A DNA stretch of 64,000 nucleotides from Nymphalis io. Its lineage: Eukaryota > Arthropoda > Insecta > Lepidoptera > Nymphalidae. The stretch is taken from NCBI RefSeq assembly GCF_905147045.1, contig NC_065891.1:12905001-12969000 (forward strand). The letters are read 5' to 3'. A program made the translations under genes and the position numbers. The notes under the pieces were generated by a model. That model did not search any database. It saw nothing but the letters and a program-made list of their open reading frames with translations, and was not told the DNA's origin. Below, in pieces: positions 23,870 to 33,788 of the stretch (its first letter is position 1; each line of letters starts with the position of its first letter).

Positions 23870-23983
23870 TTAAGGTACCGCGCTGTTTTAATGCGAGTTG
23901 ATGAATACAAGTGGCAGATATTCATCCAGCACATACAGGTTTCTTCACGATATTTTCCTTCACCGCCGAGCACGAGATGAATA
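23870..23983 (-). mobile_element. SINE family B, right half, split by LINE E
   Basis: Reverse-complement body of family B (ATGCGAGTTGATGAATACAA, AGGTTTCTTCACGATATTTTCC, CCGAGCACGAGATGAAT). The matching remainder, starting GCAAATTAAGCACATGAAAG, lies at 26298 on the far side of the LINE. Confidence 0.7.
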
Positions 23984-24604
23984 TTTTATCCGTGCAGTGA
24001 CGGAGAAAGAATACATTTCACTGCCCCTCTCTTTCCCATGGTTGTCGTAAGAGGCGACTAAGGGATATCTGAGCGACCATCTGCTCACCTGGTGGTAGGA
24101 TGCTAACATCCGCCTGGCTTGTTACCACCGTACGCATGGTGAAAAACTCGTGAAGTGGCTTGCAGCCGCGTTTCGAGGTCAGCCAGCGTACAGCCAGAGC
24201 CCGAGCGAGTATTGCCGCGATGGGTGTTGGTCCGGTTGGAGACGGCTGTTGAACCAATGCCGGGGGAAACTGTATTGACCTGCCGGTCAGGGAGACCCGA
24301 AGAAACGGCTGTTCCGCTGGCCGCCCGTGGCATAGTACAGGGGCCCGAGCGTGCCTAACCAGCTCGTGAGGCTGCCCCACCAGGCCACGCATAATCTCGG
24401 GGTGGACCGTCGTGCCGGTTGGTGACCGGTAGGTGGGGTCCCGGCGGCCACTTACGGGGGGGTTCGGGGGCCCTTCCGTCCGGCGGGTCAGTGTATTTTT
24501 CCTTTTGGCAACCACTTGGGGAAACACGCCTCCACACTTTGCCCATCCCTATCGTGGCAATACATCGCTCGCTTCACGTCTCTTTTTCATTTAATTTCTC
24601 CCAA

Positions 24605-25324
24605 ATGGCGCAACAAAAAAGAAATAACGGTCGTACAGCGGTGCTCACCCCCACCATACCCTCGCTGTTTGAGGTCGAGTTCTCTAACATCCGAGGACTC
24701 CACACTAACCTCAACGCTGTCCACCACCATCTCGAGACAGCACGGCCAGCAATGTTGTTTCTCACGGAGACACAAATACTCCGTCCTGCCGATACCAGCT
24801 ACCTTAATTATCCCGGCTACACGCTTGAAGAATCCTTCAAAGCGAAAGCCGGAGTATGCTTGTTCGTCAGGACGGATGTTTGCTGTCACCGACTGCGCTG
24901 CCTGGAGGACCCCTCCTTCTCCATGTTGGTGGTACGTGTGGACCTGGTTCGTCAGAGCCGAGTCTACGTGTGCCTCTACAGATCCCACAATGGTGACTTG
25001 GAGACAAGCCGACTATTTGACCATCTTAGTCGGGTGGCAGATGCTGCGCAAGAGCAATTTCCTAACGCGGAATTGGTGTTTTTGGGGGACTTTAATGCTC
25101 ACCACGAATCCTGGTTGAAATCCCTCAAAACTGACCATGCTGGAAGGACTGCTCATGCTTTTGCTCTCACACATGACTTGACCCAACTGGTTGATCAGCC
25201 CACCAGGATCCCAGACATTGATGGGCAAGCACCTTCTCTACTGGACCTTCTGCTGACTTCTCACCCGGTGGAATATCAGGTTGTGGTTCAGGCTCCTTGG
25301 GAACATACATTGCTATGCAGATGA
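24605..25324 (+). CDS. LINE E endonuclease domain
   Basis: I place the start at ATG 24605 (MAQQKRNNG...) because upstream codons read GC-rich leader. About 239 codons. Apurinic-type endonuclease motifs are in order: FEVEFSNIRGLHTN (active-site Asn), MLFLTETQ (metal-binding Glu), KAGVCLFVR, LVFLGDFNAHHESW (catalytic Asp and Asn) and SLLDLLLTSHP (Asp). The final Ser-Asp-His motif is lost because the frame runs into the deletion junction near 25295-25310 and stops at TGA 25322. The enzyme would nick the genomic target; without the last His it is probably dead. The following frame (25281-26171) overlaps it in another phase. Confidence 0.8.
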   Translation: MAQQKRNNGRTAVLTPTIPSLFEVEFSNIRGLHTNLNAVHHHLETARPAMLFLTETQILRPADTSYLNYPGYTLEESFKAKAGVCLFVRTDVCCHRLRCLEDPSFSMLVVRVDLVRQSRVYVCLYRSHNGDLETSRLFDHLSRVADAAQEQFPNAELVFLGDFNAHHESWLKSLKTDHAGRTAHAFALTHDLTQLVDQPTRIPDIDGQAPSLLDLLLTSHPVEYQVVVQAPWEHTLLCR

Positions 25325-26171
25325 TAGTACAGTGCATGGTGGATACCACGGACGCGCAGTGGCTGGGCGGGCGGAAACTGAGGAGAGGCGGGAGAATCTT
25401 GTCATTGAACTCGATAGGACGTTAGATCTCATCGCCAAATGGGGCTCTGATAATCTTGTTGAGTTTAATGCCAAGAAAACACAGGTATGCGCTCTCACGG
25501 CGAAAAAGTCAACATTTTCCCCTCTTCCCTCCCTCTGTGGTACTCCGCTGGTGATGCAAAGCAAAATCGCCATGCTGGGGATTGACGTTCGCTGCGACCT
25601 TAGTCCAAGGGATTACATCGAGGCTGTTATAAAAACAGCTTCACGGAAACTCGGAGTTCTGAACAAGGTGCGGCGCTTTTTCACGCCACAACAACTGTGC
25701 CTGCTGTACAAAACACAGGTACGGTCTTGCGTGGAATATTGCTCGCACCTTTGGGATGGCTCCGCTAAGTACCTACTTGAGGCCTTGGACCGGTTGCAGC
25801 GACGTGCCGTACGCATTATTGGCGATGTAAAGGTCACAAACACCCTTGAACCTTTACAATTGCGTCGTGAGATAGCAGCACTGAGCGCTTTCTATCGACT
25901 GTATCACGGCGAGTGCTCTGAGGAATTATTCTCTCTAATTCCTGCTTCCCCCTTCCTTCTTAAGTCCACGCGGGCTGGTTCTCGATGTCACCGCCTAACT
26001 GTGACATCAATTCCATCGCGAACAAAGAAATTTGGCAACTCCTTTCTTTGTCGCACTTCCAAAAAATGGAATTCCTTACCAGCTCACGTATTCCCCTCCT
26101 CTTACAACCCGGGTTCCTTCAAACGAGGCGTGAAGAGGCATCTTGCGGGCCGGCAAGGCGAAGGCGGCTAG
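25281..26171 (+). pseudogene. LINE E reverse transcriptase, C-terminal remnant
   Basis: Open from about 25281 to TAG at 26169-26171. It begins at the last part of the polymerase: GNIHCYADDSTVHGG carries the two catalytic Asp residues of motif C (YADD, codons at 25314-25325), followed by SDNLVEFNAKKTQVCA (thumb side) and the C-terminal region SCVEYCSHLWDG, LQRRAVRIIGD and FYRLYHGECSEELF that is typical of jockey/CR1-group LINEs. Palm motifs A and B are absent, so it cannot polymerise. The ATG at 25281 lies on the endonuclease side of the junction and is not a natural start. Confidence 0.8.
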
Positions 26172-26214
26172 TGCAGAACGTTTTTCCCGTCTGTACTGGC
26201 CGTCGTCGCGTTTG

Positions 26215-26251
26215 GACTCTACTACCACTTACCATCAGGTGGAGTAGAGTC
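26215..26251 (+). other. 3' hairpin of LINE E
   Basis: GACTCTACTACCAC pairs with GTGGAGTAGAGTC (13 pairs with one bulged A) around the loop TTACCATCAG. The inner part CCACTTACCATCAGGTGG is also found near the 3' end of SINE family A. Such 3' stem-loops are recognised by the LINE's reverse transcriptase in several studied systems; that role here is inference. Confidence 0.7.
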
Positions 26252-26297
26252 ATTTGCCCTCCCGGCGATATAAAAAAAAAAAAAAAAAGAATAACTG

Positions 26298-26405
26298 ACG
26301 CAAATTAAGCACATGAAAGCGGTGCTTGCTCGGGTTGGAAGCTGGAATCATTCAAGTTAAGAGTTTTGGATTCACGTCTTCTAACAACTCGACCATCACG
26401 GCCGA
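26298..26405 (-). mobile_element. SINE family B, head half, split by LINE E
   Basis: GCAAATTAAGCACATGAAAG, GGTGCTTGCTCGGGTT and the A-box side ACTCGACCATCACGGCCG are the tRNA-like head of family B in reverse. Together with 23870-23983 it makes one decayed SINE interrupted by the LINE. Confidence 0.65.
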
Positions 26406-27641
26406 AATTTTTCGTATAAAAAATGTTTTATTTAAAAATAAAAATGAATTTTGTGTGAATGAACTTTATTTTCCTTGACACAGTTTTATGTGGAATTTTG
26501 AGTACAAATTAACAAATTTTGAAATTATTCTTTTAATTAATACTGTCTGTATTAGCAAGTTTTGCATGAAGACACATCATAAGCAATTTGTACTGCAAAA
26601 TGCATCACTTGCACTTTTTTAAACATCTGTGCTCGACTTTAAGCATGCTCTTTGCCATATTTCTACTGGTCCTGCCAAGATGGTGCTTATAAAGGGTCAT
26701 TGATACAGCACACAATAAACTACAACATAACGGCTTGTTAATGTCCCACTCTTGGACAAATTCCACTTCCTGTCTTGAGGAGAAGTTATGTACCTTATTC
26801 AGTTAGATGATATGACAATCAATAAGGCAATTTGCTATGATTTGCTATTACAATTACATAAGTGATTTGTTTTTTTATATGTACGGAACACTACCAATTT
26901 ATAACCGATCGATTTTAAAAGAAGGTCAAAATCAATGACATAACCAAATCTAATTATATTAATATGCGCCGCTGAATAAGATAATGTTACAATAATCAAA
27001 GGATGCAAGCCTTAATATACATAGTTTATAGAATAATTTTATGTTGTTTGTTCTTCAAAGATTTATTTATTTGAAATTTTTAATTTTTCGTTTCATATTA
27101 TGAAATAAAACTCAAAACATAATTCTTTGTGTGTCACATACGACATTTTGATTTTATTTAGAGTATCATTGGCAATGAATGTGTTGCGTTATTGTTTCTT
27201 TGTTTTGTTGTATTTGCAATATGCTTTCTTTTTACTTTTATTTTAATAACTTTCCATACAATTGGAATTTTGTAGGATTCAAATTTTTGATATTTTATTT
27301 ATAGATTTATTTTGTGGCTTTTAAATTATGTCGCGTTTTTTTCGAACAAATGAGTATTTTAAGCGTGGCGTCATTAAATGCCTAATATGATATGATGCCT
27401 TCATTGAATGTTTATCAATTTCGAAAAAAAATACTGACATTTAGCATTAAATTGGGGAGTTATTGCTATATTCATTTTTTACTATTATAAGTGCAAAGAT
27501 CGTGCCGCAGTCCGATAATATTTTTTATATTTATTTTAAAAAGAAAGACGTGCAATTATCGGCCCTCTCGAAATTTCCCATATACATAAACGGGAACTGC
27601 TAGAATTAATAATAACCACTCGCTGAAGACCTGAAATACAT
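26406..27641. other. AT-rich non-coding stretch
   Basis: A family B fragment lies at 26733-26805 (-) (CGGCTTGTTAATGTCCCACT, TTGAGGAGAAGTTATGTACC). Otherwise no gene or repeat recognised. Confidence 0.4.
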
Positions 27642-27998
27642 CAATAATAATAATAATAATAATAATGTCCTCAAGACCGATTTCGGCCACGGTCACCAAT
27701 TTCAAGAGAGATTAGCCAATTACGCAGGAGATATTATAGTGCACAAGTATGTGCGCAAACACAGCTGCACTCTCAATTCCCTTACTCTCATAATCCGATG
27801 GGACGGCAATCCGACACGACCGGACAGAGTTCAGGCGCAGGAACAACGACTTTACGTGCTTTCCGAGGCACGGGAGTGTACACACTTCCAACTTTCAAAC
27901 TCCGGACTGCTACTGAGAATTTTCTGATAGAAAAACCCAATAAATTTTTATTGGCCTAACCTGGGAATTGAACCCAGGACTCCGGATCTGCGTAATAC
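27642..27998 (-). mobile_element. SINE family C, near full length
   Basis: (TAA)n run at the left (tail), then GTCCTCAAGACCGATTTCGG, TAATCCGATGGGACGGCAAT and GAGAATTTTCTGATAGAAAAA, to the tRNA-like B-box region TGGGAATTGAACCCAGGACTC at the right. No perfect target duplication found. Confidence 0.85.
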
Positions 27999-28289
27999 CA
28001 CCAACAAAAGATGGTGCCTATAAAAAGGTAGATCATTAAAGGTATATTCTACCTAGTTAAATAACTTTGGTTATGTTCCTTATTTATTGTTTGACTTTTT
28101 ATAATAATAAAGAACTGCTTGACCTATAGTCTATTCCAATCACAGGGGGGAGTAATGACAAATAAATAACTTTGACATTGAATTCACGTGATGTCACTGG
28201 ACGAGTTCTTGAATAATCTATGCTTATCATTATGTATTTGTGGAAAAAATTACGTTTAAAATGTCATCGAAGTTTTTATTATATTGTAT

Positions 28290-28560
28290 AATAATAATAT
28301 AATAATATCCTGGGACATTATTCTCACACGGCCATCTGATCCCATTCTGATCCATTTAAGCAGAGCTTGTAATATGATTATGAATCCAGACAACTGATTT
28401 ACTACTTTTCTTTTGTAACTACATACTTATGTAGATATACACCCAGGCTCAGGACAAACATACCTGTTCATGTGCACAGATCTCTGAACTGGGTGGGAAT
28501 CGAACCCACAACCTTCGGTGTGAAAGGCAAATATCTACCAACCACGCAAACCGGCCCGTC
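28290..28560 (-). mobile_element. SINE family D, full length
   Basis: Tail AATAATATCCTGGGACATTATT at the left, body, then the B-box GTGGGAATCGAACCCACAAC and A-box side CTACCAACCACGCAAACCGG at the right; head at 28560. Confidence 0.85.
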
Positions 28561-28565
28561 CATTA

Positions 28566-28974
28566 TAATTGAAGATACAATAATCAAAAACTCTTTGTAG
28601 TACACAATATAGCAGAACTATTAAAAATCTAAGGTTTGTTTAACCTTACTCCTTTTTCTATTGGAACTGAAATAGTATTTTTTTAAATTATCGTTTAAGA
28701 TAAATTACGTTTGTCTCATTGTTTAACTGACCATTTTGTTATTATGTAATTATCTATGTAAGGATGCTAAGTATTCCATCGATCAGTCACACGTAACGGT
28801 CGCATAACCATATAAAAACTTTAACCTAGATAACCGTAATAGTTAAATGTACTATTTTAATTAAGATTTAACAAAATATCCAGTCACTGAACTGGGACGT
28901 AAAATAAGTGATCATTACAAGTCACTAATTTCGGCCAGATACAAGATCTACCACCTCCGTAAATCGCGTAGTGT
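28566..28974. other. AT-rich non-coding stretch
   Basis: No repeat or exon recognised. Confidence 0.3.
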
Positions 28975-29180
28975 TTTTTAAAAGATTGGCAAAGATCAGA
29001 GGTCCGTGTATGCTGGTTACCTACAAGGCCTTGCGCTCGCGCATTTTCGCTAACCGCTGCACGGTTGCAGTGTACAGTAAACTATCGAATGTGTTACACG
29101 TATATTAGTAAATCGAATTGTTGTAAAGTGATGAATGGATAGCACGAATCGGAATATAAAACGCTTGTTAAATCGATAAG
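28975..29180 (+). promoter_or_regulatory. Possible promoter and non-coding first exon
   Basis: A locally GC-richer block (GCCTTGCGCTCGCGCATTTTCGC) in AT-rich DNA, with an initiator-like TTGCAGTGTACAGT near 29064, ends at a strong donor, AATCGATAAG|GTAATTTT (29180/29181). The reading frames in it are short: one starting ATGGATAGCACG stops after 14 codons, so the exon would be non-coding. No partner exon was proven; 34634 is a possible downstream one. Confidence 0.25.
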
Positions 29181-30076
29181 GTAATTTTATTTTGCTATTA
29201 TACGAGAAATTGTTGCCATAATTAAGCCATTGTTTTATTATTTAATTTATTATTATTTTGTAGATATTGTCGCGAATTTGGGTTAATTGTATTTAGTATG
29301 AAATTAAGACGGGTAATTTGTGTAATGATAAGTTTTGATTTCATAAAGATATTTATAGTTTTTATACTTATTTATTTACAAAACGTTTTAAGGTTAATTT
29401 GTAATAATTTATAAGAAAATATCAATAGAAATCAATCTTATTTTTTTGAAGATGATCAAAATATTCATACATTATATTAAAATTTTTGTTACGCTGTTGC
29501 GTAAAAGCCTTCTAAAATATTTTAAAATTATCGAAGAAATATTAAATCCAGCCAGTATATGACGTTTTTGAATACACGTGAGGCAAAAATTAAACGCCTG
29601 TAAAAATGCCGTAAATTTAAGTGAATAAAATTTATTGTATTCTTTGAAAATTTGGTCGTAAAACAATGAATGTGAGTTATTATTAAATATATTTAAAATG
29701 AAAGTTTCTAATGATTTTGTTCGAGGTCTCGTTACTAAAACGACTGAAGTGGTTTTGTAAAAGCTTTTATTCGACTTATGAAACGAACTGTATTTGAAAC
29801 GAATTAAATTTTGAGCTAAAACTATTGCACGCTTAGTTGATGAAAATACAATCAAGTATTCTAAATGTAGATTTAAATTATTATTTTTTGTTGACATGAG
29901 GGTTTATACGTTTACTCTGTCTAGACAAGAAATAACTTATGCAACAATTAAAGTTAACAAAGACATTTTAAAGTACAATCTGGTCATCCTTGTTAGATTA
30001 TGAAAATAACTTGTGTTGAGTATATTTTTTCTTTATATTCAAAAACAATTATTTTTATAGTTGAATATTTCTAGGG
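29181..30076. other. AT-rich stretch with an unexplained minus-strand frame
   Basis: A 141-codon frame on the minus strand (29472-29897) is long for DNA this AT-rich. It is rich in Ser, Lys, Asn, Phe and Ile, lacks a motif I know and has no splice or promoter context. It is reported as a finding, not as a gene. Confidence 0.3.
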
Positions 30077-30344
30077 CTAGGGTAGGCAGGGTAAGTAAAA
30101 CCCACTCAACAGATATTCTAACGCCAACAGCAAAACTTAGTAATGTTGAGTTCCTGTTTAAAGGGACCAGGGAGCCAGTGTAACTCCAGACACAAGGGAC
30201 ATAACATCTTTCCAAGGTTGGCGGCGCATTGGCGATGTAAGGAATGGATAATATTTCTTATATCGCCAATGTCTATGGGCGGTGGTGACCACTTAACATC
30301 ACGTAGCCCATTCGCCCGCCCGTCAACCTATAACAGAAAAAAAA
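30077..30344 (+). mobile_element. SINE family A, old copy
   Basis: Recognisable along its whole length (CCCACTCAACAGATATTCTA, GACACAAGGGACATAACATC, GCGCATTGGCGATGTAAGG, GGTGACCACTTAACATCACG) with about one in six bases changed, then a short A-run. Confidence 0.8.
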
Positions 30345-31166
30345 TGTAAAAAAAATAATTTCTATAAATTTAATCTTGAAATATAAGGCACGTATATTTG
30401 CATCAATAGTGTAAAATTGAATTATTATTTTTATTTGAAGAATTTGTTTTGCTATATACGTATATAATCGTGTGATATTATTTTATCTAGAATAAAGGGT
30501 TCGATTCGAATATAAAATAATCAAGGGTCAGCTCAATTCTTTATATAAGTCATAAATTATATATTTTTTTAAATTGAATAAAAAATAAATGTATTTGAAT
30601 TTTTTTAAGTTAGACATGCAATTTTATTTCTTGTTTTTTCGTAAAACTTGTTATTTTATAATCGAGTGCATTGTAGTTTTTATATTTATATAATTATATT
30701 TACACCAATACTTCTAATAAAATCCTAATTAAAACACATTAATTTTAATAATATACTTAAAATAATGTTTAAATAAAAACAATATATATTCAGTTGTTTT
30801 GAACTCGGTATTAGCTAAAACAAGATAAGGAAAAATTGAAGATATTTACACCGCCAAAATACACTGATTATTATATTACACAAAAATATCGTGTGATTAT
30901 CAGTGACCAAACAATCGCAATCAGTTTCGAAAATAGTTATTGCATAGAAACGTATCAAAAAACGTTAAAAGAAATAAATAACTCATTTGATATAAACACG
31001 TAAAAAACCATAACAGTAACAGTAGAACAAAAATGAATATTTGTATGCTCGTTCGCGTCCCTAAACTATAAATTCGTTTGTGATAAAACTTTGTCGAGTT
31101 GACCTGCGGCCGGACATTTTTCTCCGGAGGTTTATCCTTAATTATGAACGTCCAATGTAGGTCCTT
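30345..31166. other. AT-rich non-coding stretch
   Basis: No gene or repeat recognised. Confidence 0.35.
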
Positions 31167-31480
31167 TTTTTCACGTATTGGAAACCTTTAAAAAGGTTCC
31201 TTGGGGGGAAACCGGGTTATGTGGGATTCTTACCCACTAAAACCACGGAGATGACTGTCGGCACGGAGGCTGCGGGATTGTATCGATATAGCGCATCCGC
31301 AGTCCCTTCCATGCGTGCTTCGCTCTTGGGTAAACTCGCTGCCCCACACTCTTCGTACACACTAGGTGTACGAAATCTCGAGGCTATCCCGGCTGCCATT
31401 CTCCCCAGCGCCATCTCACGCATCCACGGCCCTAGGATTACGCCCTATAAACCAATTCCACCGATTAAAATATAGTTGGG
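31167..31480 (-). mobile_element. Retroelement 3' tail, CACGTGAAAAA-type
   Basis: Same arrangement as 39202-39510: a T-run and TTCACG at the left, ATGTGGGATTCTTACCCACTAAAA, GAGGCTGCGGGAT and then a GC-rich body. On the minus strand a 68-codon frame (31217-31423) ends just before the tail, as would the C-terminus of a LINE ORF, but I cannot place the clade. No target duplication was found. Confidence 0.6.
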
Positions 31481-31821
31481 CAGACCTTAAACAACCTTAA
31501 ACAGACAGAACACCATTTGAACTACGCATAATTCATTCGCTTCTTGAAAACAAAAAAAATACATTTGTGCCAAATAGAACTATAACATTAATGACTTTAC
31601 AAATGAAATAACTAGACTGATTCAAATACAAATATAAATAAGAGACATTGTTTGAAATAAAGCAATAATCGCGCTGAGGTTATTTCTCACGTCTGAGGTA
31701 TTTCATCTCGAAACTGTAATTAGTTAACAACTCCACAATCAATAAGCAATTATTGTAAGTCTTCTATTACATTTATAAGATTTGACTTAGATTTTGACAA
31801 AGGCTTACTATATTATTATTT
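31481..31821. other. AT-rich non-coding stretch
   Basis: No gene or repeat recognised. Confidence 0.3.
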
Positions 31822-32061
31822 GACGGGCCGGTTGGCGTGGTTGGTAGATTGCTTGCCTTTCACGCCGAAGGTTGTGGGTTCGATTCCCACCCAGGTTAGA
31901 CATTTGTGTGCATGAACATGTCTGTTTGTCTATATAAGTATTTATTTACAAAAGAAAAGTAGTATATGTAGTATATCAGTTGTCTGATTTCCATAGTACA
32001 AGCTCTGCTTAATTTGGGATCAGATGGCCGTGTGTGAATAATGTCCCAGGATATTATTAAT
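31822..32061 (+). mobile_element. SINE family D, full length
   Basis: Best-preserved head of the family: GGCCGGTTGGCGTGGTTGGT (A-box) and GTGGGTTCGATTCCCACCC (B-box), body with a short deletion after GTCTGTTTGTC, tail CCCAGGATATTATTAA. Confidence 0.9.
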
Positions 32062-32094
32062 ATATATGCGATTTATAATAGATAGGTGTACTGG

Positions 32095-32385
32095 CAACAG
32101 GGACAGCTGGCGGTCAACGAGTCCTTAATATATCGCCAATGCGCCGCTGACCTTGAGAAGAAATTATGTCTCTTGTGACAATAGGTTAAAAACCTGAAAA
32201 TATTATTTTGATCAAAATAATCAATAACGCTTACATCAAAATTGCATTGAGTCATATAATGAGTCATCGCGTAAAATGGAAGGTTGTTTAACTTTACTCT
32301 GGCTCAATCACTCTTCAAACCGGAACACAAAAATTATACTAAGTAATGCTGGGCCCACATGAGCTTACACAAAATTCTATAACCG
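32095..32385 (-). mobile_element. SINE family A, decayed copy in two pieces
   Basis: Pieces at about 32095-32200 (ATATCGCCAATGCGCCGCTG) and 32300-32385 (TGGCTCAATCACTCTTCAAA and CATGAGCTTACACAAAATTC) follow family A order in reverse; the sequence between them is unrelated. Confidence 0.5.
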
Positions 32386-32402
32386 AGCAAAAATTAATTG
32401 CA

Positions 32403-32890
32403 TATATATTTATTTATTTATTTATTTATTTATTTGGTAATCCAACAGTTTTTATACATAAGTTGATATATTGACTATTATATAACATATAATTAAAACC
32501 AAAATAGGATTACACAGGTAACTTAAACATATTAATAACTAGAAGACGGTAGTAAAAGTAAAACTGTTTACGGGTGGGAATCCAATATGTGCGTGTTGTG
32601 TGTGAGTGTGAGTGTGTGTGTGGTGTGTGCGTGTGTGTGTGTGTGTTATAATGAATTTTTATCTTTTTTAATTATAGCTTTTTTAAAAGCTAGTTTTGAC
32701 ATGCTGAACAGATCTATTTCTGAGTATTTTGAATTATATGTGTGGACCATGCGATTAAGGACAGAGTTGTGTGCATAATTAGTGTTTAGCTCAGGCGTGT
32801 GGAATAGTGCTGTGTGACGTGTGCGGCGATTAGGAACTCTTAAATACAAAACGCTCAATAAATCGTTGCAATCTATATCTCCGTATATAG
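32403..32890 (-). mobile_element. LINE 3' end, jockey/CR1 group
   Basis: A (TTTA)n run at 32407-32435 is the (AAATA)-type tail on the minus strand. Next come a 3' UTR carrying a (TG)n microsatellite at 32586-32646 and the C-terminal part of an ORF2-type frame (next entry). Organisation matches the LINE fragment at 50541-51476. Confidence 0.7.
32586..32646. repeat. (TG)n microsatellite
   Basis: Imperfect TG/GTGTGA run of about 60 bp inside the 3' UTR of a LINE remnant. It makes a spurious Cys-Val-rich frame on the plus strand. Confidence 0.9.
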
Positions 32891-32918
32891 CATATATAGC
32901 ACTGGACTTAAATAACAC
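32646..32918 (-). pseudogene. LINE reverse-transcriptase C-terminal remnant
   Basis: The minus-strand frame ends ...KKAIIKKDKNSL and stop. The recognisable part is DLLSVLYLRVPNRRTRH followed by NSVLNRMVHTYN and DLFSMSKLAFK, which aligns by eye with LSEILFKCPRFNARS ... DLFKNSLSKFY of the fragment at 50541. This is the far C-terminus after the polymerase domain, so no catalytic residue is present. The first 15 or so codons are probably flanking DNA. Confidence 0.65.
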
Positions 32919-32925
32919 TTACGAA

Positions 32926-33300
32926 ATGTTATTTTAATTACTATTATTAATTGTCGCTAGACAAACGAATGCACCAACTAATAATAAATGGTGGCCATTG
33001 TTTAAATACACTGAGGTGGTCCGAAGTAAAACTTCTTACACTGATAGTGCGCTGCCAACCATTTGTACCTGTCATTACACTGTCATCGTACGAGCCAAGA
33101 TGGCTCAGAAGCCATCACTCGTAAATCAAAACTGAATTTTCATTTGCTTTCATTTCTTTATAATTTTGATGAAAATCTACCTTATATTTTAATCACTTAC
33201 CAGCATTGAAGAAACGAGATGAAATTTGCTCCTAACATTTTCCTCAAAGGACGACGAGGCATCGACCCAGCTGTGGAACACTCACAACCTTAAACCTATT
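32926..33300. other. Non-coding, with old SINE A and SINE B relics
   Basis: 33042-33085 resembles a family A fragment (GTGCGCTGCCAACCATTTGT, -). 33092-33300 is a heavily decayed family B copy (+): GCCAAGATGGCTCAG head, ACTGAATTTTCATTTGCTT, and AACATTTTCCTCAAAGGACG to CCAGCTGTGGAACACTCAC. Confidence 0.45.
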
Positions 33301-33477
33301 ATTTTATCTTAGGCGTATGTTGTTATTATTATTACTGCATTGACGCGTGTTATGATTCACCGTTCGAAAACGGAAACCTTTATTTTATAATATGGAAGTA
33401 CACGGTTTGCTTTCACTTAGCATTCAAGGCTGCTATTGTGTTGGGGTAAATTTTTATAACCATAAAGTAACTGTCAT

Positions 33478-33788
33478 AGCCGAGATGGCCCAGTGGTAAG
33501 AACGCGTGAATCTTAACCGATGATCGTGGGTTCAAGCCCGGGCAAGCACCACTGACTTTTCATGTGCTTAATTTGTAATTATAATTCATCTCGTGCTTTA
33601 CGGTGAAGGAAAACATCGTGAGGAAACCTGCATGTGCCTAATTTCATTGAAATTCTGCCACATGTGTATTCCACCAACCCGCACTGGAGCAGCGTGGTGG
33701 AATAAGCTCCAAACCTTCTCCTCAAAAAAAAAAAAAAAAGGGAGAGGAGGCCTTAGCCCAGCAGTGGGACATTTACAGGCTGTTACTG
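33478..33788 (+). mobile_element. SINE family B, full length
   Basis: Excellent copy: AGCCGAGATGGCCCAGTGGTAAG (A-box), GTGGGTTCAAGCCCGG (B-box), complete body and 3' end CAGCAGTGGGACATTTACAG. An internal A-run (33725-33739) is expanded to 15 bases compared with 5-6 in the other copies. Confidence 0.9.

Larger units (their letters stand above)
23985..26289 (+). mobile_element. LINE family E (jockey/CR1 group), internally deleted
   Basis: GC-rich 2.3 kb element with poly-A at 26272-26288. The order is: a 5' leader with TCGTAAGAGGCGACTAAGGG, a phrase common to several LINE leaders in Lepidoptera; an endonuclease frame from 24605; a deletion that removes most of the reverse transcriptase; the end of the reverse transcriptase from its YADD box; and a 3' UTR whose last 100 bp form a strong hairpin (26215-26251). 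It is inserted into a family B SINE. Three 5'-truncated relatives are in the window (12171, 35621, 58531). The clade call is from memory of the proteins; CR1/Daphne-like is possible. Confidence 0.85.

Noticed and set aside
24018..24527. 169-codon minus-strand frame in the leader of LINE E
   Set aside because: It is antisense to the LINE, has low-complexity Pro/Arg/Gly composition and overlaps several other chance frames.
31822..31900. Possible functional tRNA gene at SINE heads with good A and B boxes
   Set aside because: The sequence does not fold into a full cloverleaf with a proper acceptor stem and continues into a repeat body shared by several copies.
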